Part shown: positions 61,004-64,000 of the stretch, one piece after another | Numbering within the stretch: position 1 is the first letter of the stretch | Layout of the letters: each line of letters starts with the position of its first letter | Assembly (NCBI GenBank): GCA_018653085.1 | Contig: JABIAY010000046.1 | Location: 62,001-126,000 of the forward strand | Reading direction: 5' to 3' | Source of the DNA: Nitrospina sp. | GTDB lineage: Bacteria > Nitrospinota > Nitrospinia > Nitrospinales > VA-1 | DNA: 64,000 bases | Program-made: the position numbers and the translations under genes | Notes under the pieces: generated by a model | The model's input: only the letters and a program-made list of their open reading frames with translations | Told to the model about the DNA's origin: nothing | Databases searched by the model: none

Positions 61004-63552
61004 TGACTTTCGGAGTGTTAACTATTTTGCTCGGAGTGGTCATTTTTGTAGTCACTAAACTCACCCCGACAAAACCTGAAGAGCCAGCCCAGGCAGAAAA
61101 AATTGACCCAAATTCTACAGGCAAATCTGTAGACAAACCTGAACAAACCCAAAAAAAGAGGGAAACTCCAGAGAGCCTTGCCCGCTGGGTTTTGAAAACG
61201 GAAAAATCAAAAACCGAATTGAAAGAGAAGTTATGTCTGGCGCCTCTTTCCACCGATTTAAAAGTTTTACTCGGCCGCGATAAAGTCCTCGTTGAACTTT
61301 TCAACGCCATCCATAAAGGAAGTACGTTTCTTGCGTTGTACGGTAGATCTGGCGTAGGAAAAACGGCTTTGGCGCTGGAGGTGGTAAGAAAATACAAATA
61401 CAACTTCCAAAATATTAAATTATATCTGAGTTTTGGCGGGGAAGGAGAGAACGCGCTTTCTACCAGGGATGCCATGATACAAATCATTCTCTCATTCCGG
61501 CCGACGGTGCGCATCCCTGAAAATATGACCCAACTCAGAAGGGTATACCGGCGTATTATGGCCAGACATCAGGGCGTTCTCGTTCTGGACAACGTGACTT
61601 CAATCGATCAGGTTAAAGAACTGAAACCCGCCAGATCTAGTTCCTGGTTGTTGATCATTACAGCCGAGAAGAGGCTGGAGCTAAGCGCGGCTTATTATGT
61701 TGAGGTAGAACCACTAGAGGTTGAATTTGCCCAGGAGTTTTTGGTCAGTCGCTCGCTCAGGCTAAAACCCCGGTCCAGGGAAATCGCCAAACTATGCCGA
61801 GGCCTTCCCCTGACCCTTGAAATGTGCGGCCAATTCCTGTCCGCAAAAACAAAAATGCCTCCAGAAGATTTTGTCAACCTGTTCCGCAAATACCGGAGCA
61901 ATTCTTTTCTGGAAAAGGTTGATGACTATGAAGAATCACTGCTCGCCTCGTTCAAGGTGATTTATAATTCCTTAAAAGATAAAGAGCAAATAGTTTTCAG
62001 CCAGTTAGCGGTCTTTCCCGGCTCCTTCGATGCGGTAGCTGCCTCTCAGGTTTGTGAAGAAAACGGGAATTGTTTAAAATCACTCGCTCAATTTGGGCTG
62101 GTCAAAGTCAATCCTGTCACCAAGCGTTACATTCTGCACGACTGGGTGAGAAGCCAGCTTAAAAATTATCTCCCCGAAGCGATCGCCAGAGAAGCAAAAC
62201 TGAGACACGCGACTTATTATCTTTCGGTCCTCAATACAGCTAGCGAAGAAATATTAAAGGGCGGCCAAAAGGCTCGCGACGGGTTTCAATTGTTTCACCG
62301 GGAATGGGCTAACATTCGGGCGGGCCTGAGCCGGGTTAGCAAAAACAGCGTCGAAGGGAAAAAAGCTGCGGAGTTGTTCAATTCTTATATGATCGCAGGA
62401 GCCGAGCTACTTCCTTTGTGCTATTTTCCCAAAGATTGCCGAACTTTTCTGGAAACGGGACTGAAAGTTTCACAAAGGCTGGATCAAAAAAATATCGAAG
62501 TTTTACACCTTTTGAACTTGGGTGTGTTTCATAATTCCCAAAAAAAATATGTGGAGGCAGAGGAATGTTTAGAGCAAGCACGCCAGCTGGCCTCCACTTT
62601 GGAAGATGCCAAAATCGAAGGGAAAATCCTTAACGAAATGGCAAGGTTGTATTTGGCCAAAGATAGAGCTGAGGAAGCCATCGATATACTTTTGAAAAAA
62701 AGGAAGCTGTGCCAGGAAAACAAAATTGAGGTGGACGAAGAACTTAGTTTGCTGAGGTTGGGTCTGGCTTATGGGAAAGAAGGTGAATTCGATAAAGCCA
62801 TCCAGACAATGAAAGAAGGAAAAAAGAAAGCAAAAGAAGCGGGGAATGGACCCTGCATGGGAACCCTTCTCACGCATATTGGGTTTTATCTGGGTGAAGT
62901 CAAAAGTTTATCCAATGCAGAGGATTATCTGGAGGCAAGTCTTTTATTGACCCGTGGCTTGGGAAAAAGAAAAGAAGAGTTGGGGGTTCTTTTGCGGTAT
63001 GGAAAAATTTATGCGCAGTCGGACGATGTGGAACGAGCCTTAACTCTGCTTAGAGAAGGGCTCGCGTTGGCTGAAAAATACCGCGATAACAGGTATGAAG
63101 GACTGTTTCTGGTGCAGGTGGGTGACATTTATAGCCATATTCAGGAAAAACAAAAGGCTATAGAAAATTATATGAAAGCTCTGGCACCTCTTAAAAAAGC
63201 CAAGGAACTATTTCTACTCGATCAAATCAACCGAAGGTTGAGCCAGTCTTTTGAATTGGAGGAAGACAATGAAGAATCTTCTGGGTCGGGAAGAATCTTC
63301 GAGCCTGTCAAAAAACTCAGCCGAAGCAAAGGGCTTGGTCTGGTGCAAGCCAAAACCAGTGAGTTTATTAACCGTGGAGATAAGAAACTGCTTACTTATT
63401 ACATAGGAAGCATTGAAGAAATTATTAAAACCTATAATTTGGATACCAAGGAAGCTTCGACCCGCGAAAGCCTGTTGGAGTTGATGGAATCACTTCGCGA
63501 AAATAACCACCACGCTTGCGCCACTCTCTTAAAAAAGAAATTCAGCTTGTAA
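61003..63552 (+). CDS. Membrane-anchored NB-ARC/TPR STAND ATPase
   Basis: The 849-residue protein begins with a membrane anchor (MTFGVLTILLGVVIFVVTKL) and a Pro/Glu/Lys linker to about residue 75. The NB-ARC domain has Walker A YGRSGVGKT (113-121), Walker B GVLVLDNV (191-198), GLPL (267-270) and an MHD-like LHDW (378-381) in the winged helix. From about residue 420, especially 470-760, TPR-like repeats follow (VLHLLNLGVFHNSQKKYVEA, GKILNEMARLYLAKDRAEEA). STAND proteins are signal-driven switches; bacterial ones include regulators and antiphage sensors. No effector domain is seen at either end. The stop TAA is followed at once by ACCGGCGAGCCGCCGG. Confidence 0.85.
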   Translation: MTFGVLTILLGVVIFVVTKLTPTKPEEPAQAEKIDPNSTGKSVDKPEQTQKKRETPESLARWVLKTEKSKTELKEKLCLAPLSTDLKVLLGRDKVLVELFNAIHKGSTFLALYGRSGVGKTALALEVVRKYKYNFQNIKLYLSFGGEGENALSTRDAMIQIILSFRPTVRIPENMTQLRRVYRRIMARHQGVLVLDNVTSIDQVKELKPARSSSWLLIITAEKRLELSAAYYVEVEPLEVEFAQEFLVSRSLRLKPRSREIAKLCRGLPLTLEMCGQFLSAKTKMPPEDFVNLFRKYRSNSFLEKVDDYEESLLASFKVIYNSLKDKEQIVFSQLAVFPGSFDAVAASQVCEENGNCLKSLAQFGLVKVNPVTKRYILHDWVRSQLKNYLPEAIAREAKLRHATYYLSVLNTASEEILKGGQKARDGFQLFHREWANIRAGLSRVSKNSVEGKKAAELFNSYMIAGAELLPLCYFPKDCRTFLETGLKVSQRLDQKNIEVLHLLNLGVFHNSQKKYVEAEECLEQARQLASTLEDAKIEGKILNEMARLYLAKDRAEEAIDILLKKRKLCQENKIEVDEELSLLRLGLAYGKEGEFDKAIQTMKEGKKKAKEAGNGPCMGTLLTHIGFYLGEVKSLSNAEDYLEASLLLTRGLGKRKEELGVLLRYGKIYAQSDDVERALTLLREGLALAEKYRDNRYEGLFLVQVGDIYSHIQEKQKAIENYMKALAPLKKAKELFLLDQINRRLSQSFELEEDNEESSGSGRIFEPVKKLSRSKGLGLVQAKTSEFINRGDKKLLTYYIGSIEEIIKTYNLDTKEASTRESLLELMESLRENNHHACATLLKKKFSL

Positions 63553-63665
63553 CCGGCGAGCCGCCGGGGGCAAATAGCAAGGGCTCAGTTGAGCCGAGAA
63601 AAACCGTTGTCAGCTAAACAAAGTTATTGCCCGCTGGGTCCAGCGTCACGCTGGCGCCTAGCGGT
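63552..63665 (-). repeat. Dispersed repeat between convergent STAND and FabI-like genes
   Basis: Minus-strand order: CCAGCGTGACGCTGG (63639-63653), core with AACGGTTTTTCTCGGCTCAA, then CCGGCGGCTCGCCGG (63553-63567). The first module forms the last codons of the FabI-like gene. Confidence 0.88.
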
Positions 63666-64000
63666 TAATTCCTGGTCAAAATAGTTGATGGACATTCCAG
63701 CATCAAGAACCAGGCCTTGTGCGTTGATGCCGCTTGCGCGTTGGCTCAACAAAAATACCGCCGCACTTGCCGCCTCCTGAGTAGTCAGGCCTTTTTTCCT
63801 CAATGTGGCTTTTTCAGCATGCAGGTAGGAGTCGATATAGCCGGGTATTCCCGCTGAGGCCGATGTCTTGAGCAGTCCGGGGTTGATGGAGTTGAACCGG
63901 ACCTGTGAAAATGCGCTGAACGATTTTGCCAGGAAGCAGAGAGTGGAGTCGAGTGCCGCTTTCGCCGGGGCCATGTACCCATAATTTTCTGCCGCCATCC
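63624..64000 (-). CDS. Enoyl-ACP reductase FabI-like SDR, C-terminal part
   Basis: The gene enters from the right edge, so the N-terminus is missing. The visible segment has the FabI active-site region [20 protein letters not shown] with Tyr and Lys, then [40 protein letters not shown] and [10 protein letters not shown]. It catalyses the last reduction of fatty-acid elongation if it is a true FabI; other SDR enzymes are possible. The final residues ([12 protein letters not shown]) come from a dispersed repeat and replace the normal end. It converges with the STAND gene. Confidence 0.8.
   Translation of the reverse strand, partial: MAAENYGYMAPAKAALDSTLCFLAKSFSAFSQVRFNSINPGLLKTSASAGIPGYIDSYLHAEKATLRKKGLTTQEAASAAVFLLSQRASGINAQGLVLDAGMSINYFDQELTARRQRDAGPSGQ

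Overview
The window looks like a chromosomal segment of a Gram-negative (diderm) bacterium. It carries lipoproteins with lipoboxes, an MlaEFD-type lipid transporter, TatB, a NlpD-like LysM/M23 lipoprotein and a proton-translocating pyrophosphatase. Base composition is close to 50% G+C by eye. Gene order (ispE / tRNA-Gln / prs / rplY / pth and thrS-infC-rpmI-rplT-pheS) is that of a Proteobacteria-like or Nitrospinota-like lineage. I lean to Nitrospinota or a deltaproteobacterial-type relative, but this is inference and weak. No transposase, prophage module, CRISPR array or rRNA operon is present.

Layout. 1-5.9 kb: a J-like/ExeA ATPase running off the left edge, yacG, a small-RNA-like leader with a terminator, an orphan phage-type protein, an FG-GAP lipoprotein, a LysM/M23 lipoprotein and apt. 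5.6-16.1 kb: mnmG with a DUF4911 gene, then a tight nine-gene minus-strand operon (GT2, acyl carrier protein, FkbH-like HAD enzyme, SDR, MaoC hydratase, hexapeptide acyltransferase, PIG-L deacetylase, SPASM radical SAM, GT4) that looks like a glycan-tailoring system using ACP-bound acyl or glyceryl units. 16.4-27.6 kb: a B12-type radical SAM protein, tRNA-Leu, a flippase-like membrane protein, ribF, tatB, two convergent DUF2231 proteins, RNA-modification genes (rlmB, dus, an RluA-family synthase), yqgE, an LRR protein, hisI and hisG. 27.8-38.1 kb: mqnA-like, hppA, pth, rplY, prs, tRNA-Gln, ispE, a LolB-like lipoprotein, a TPR lipoprotein and a DciA-like protein. 38.2-51.5 kb: a GAF-SpoIIE phosphatase, a terpene-cyclase-fold protein, a nucleotidyltransferase, an HAD hydrolase, a pentapeptide protein, a GT-C/TPR/MlaDFE operon, an RsbV/RsbW pair and a TPR-SH3 lipoprotein. 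51.5-55.5 kb: a TPP riboswitch with a visible terminator/antiterminator, then thiS-thiG-thiE-thiC. 55.6-60.2 kb: tRNA-Val and the translation operon thrS (no TGS domain), infC (ATT start and an Ala/Pro tail), rpmI, rplT, pheS (no pheT follows). 60.3-64 kb: a small membrane protein, then a sigma-54 promoter driving a 41-codon leader ORF and a membrane-anchored NB-ARC/TPR (STAND) ATPase, and the end of a FabI-like reductase.

The most striking feature is a family of modular dispersed repeats, about twenty loci in 64 kb. Each is built from interchangeable 13-20 nt palindromes (for example CCACTAGGCGTGGGG, CCCACTCCCGTGGG, CCAGCGTCACGCTGG, ACCGGCGAGCCGCCGGT, GCGGAGAACCTCCGC) and a roughly 60-70 nt core containing AGCAAAGAGTTGTCTCGGC or close variants. 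In at least twelve genes the palindrome begins within two bases of the stop codon or contains it. Another abuts the CCA end of tRNA-Leu. Several copies have been read into proteins as N- or C-terminal tails, and one supplies the ribosome-binding site of a gene. I know of no described family matching this architecture, and it is my main candidate for a new system.
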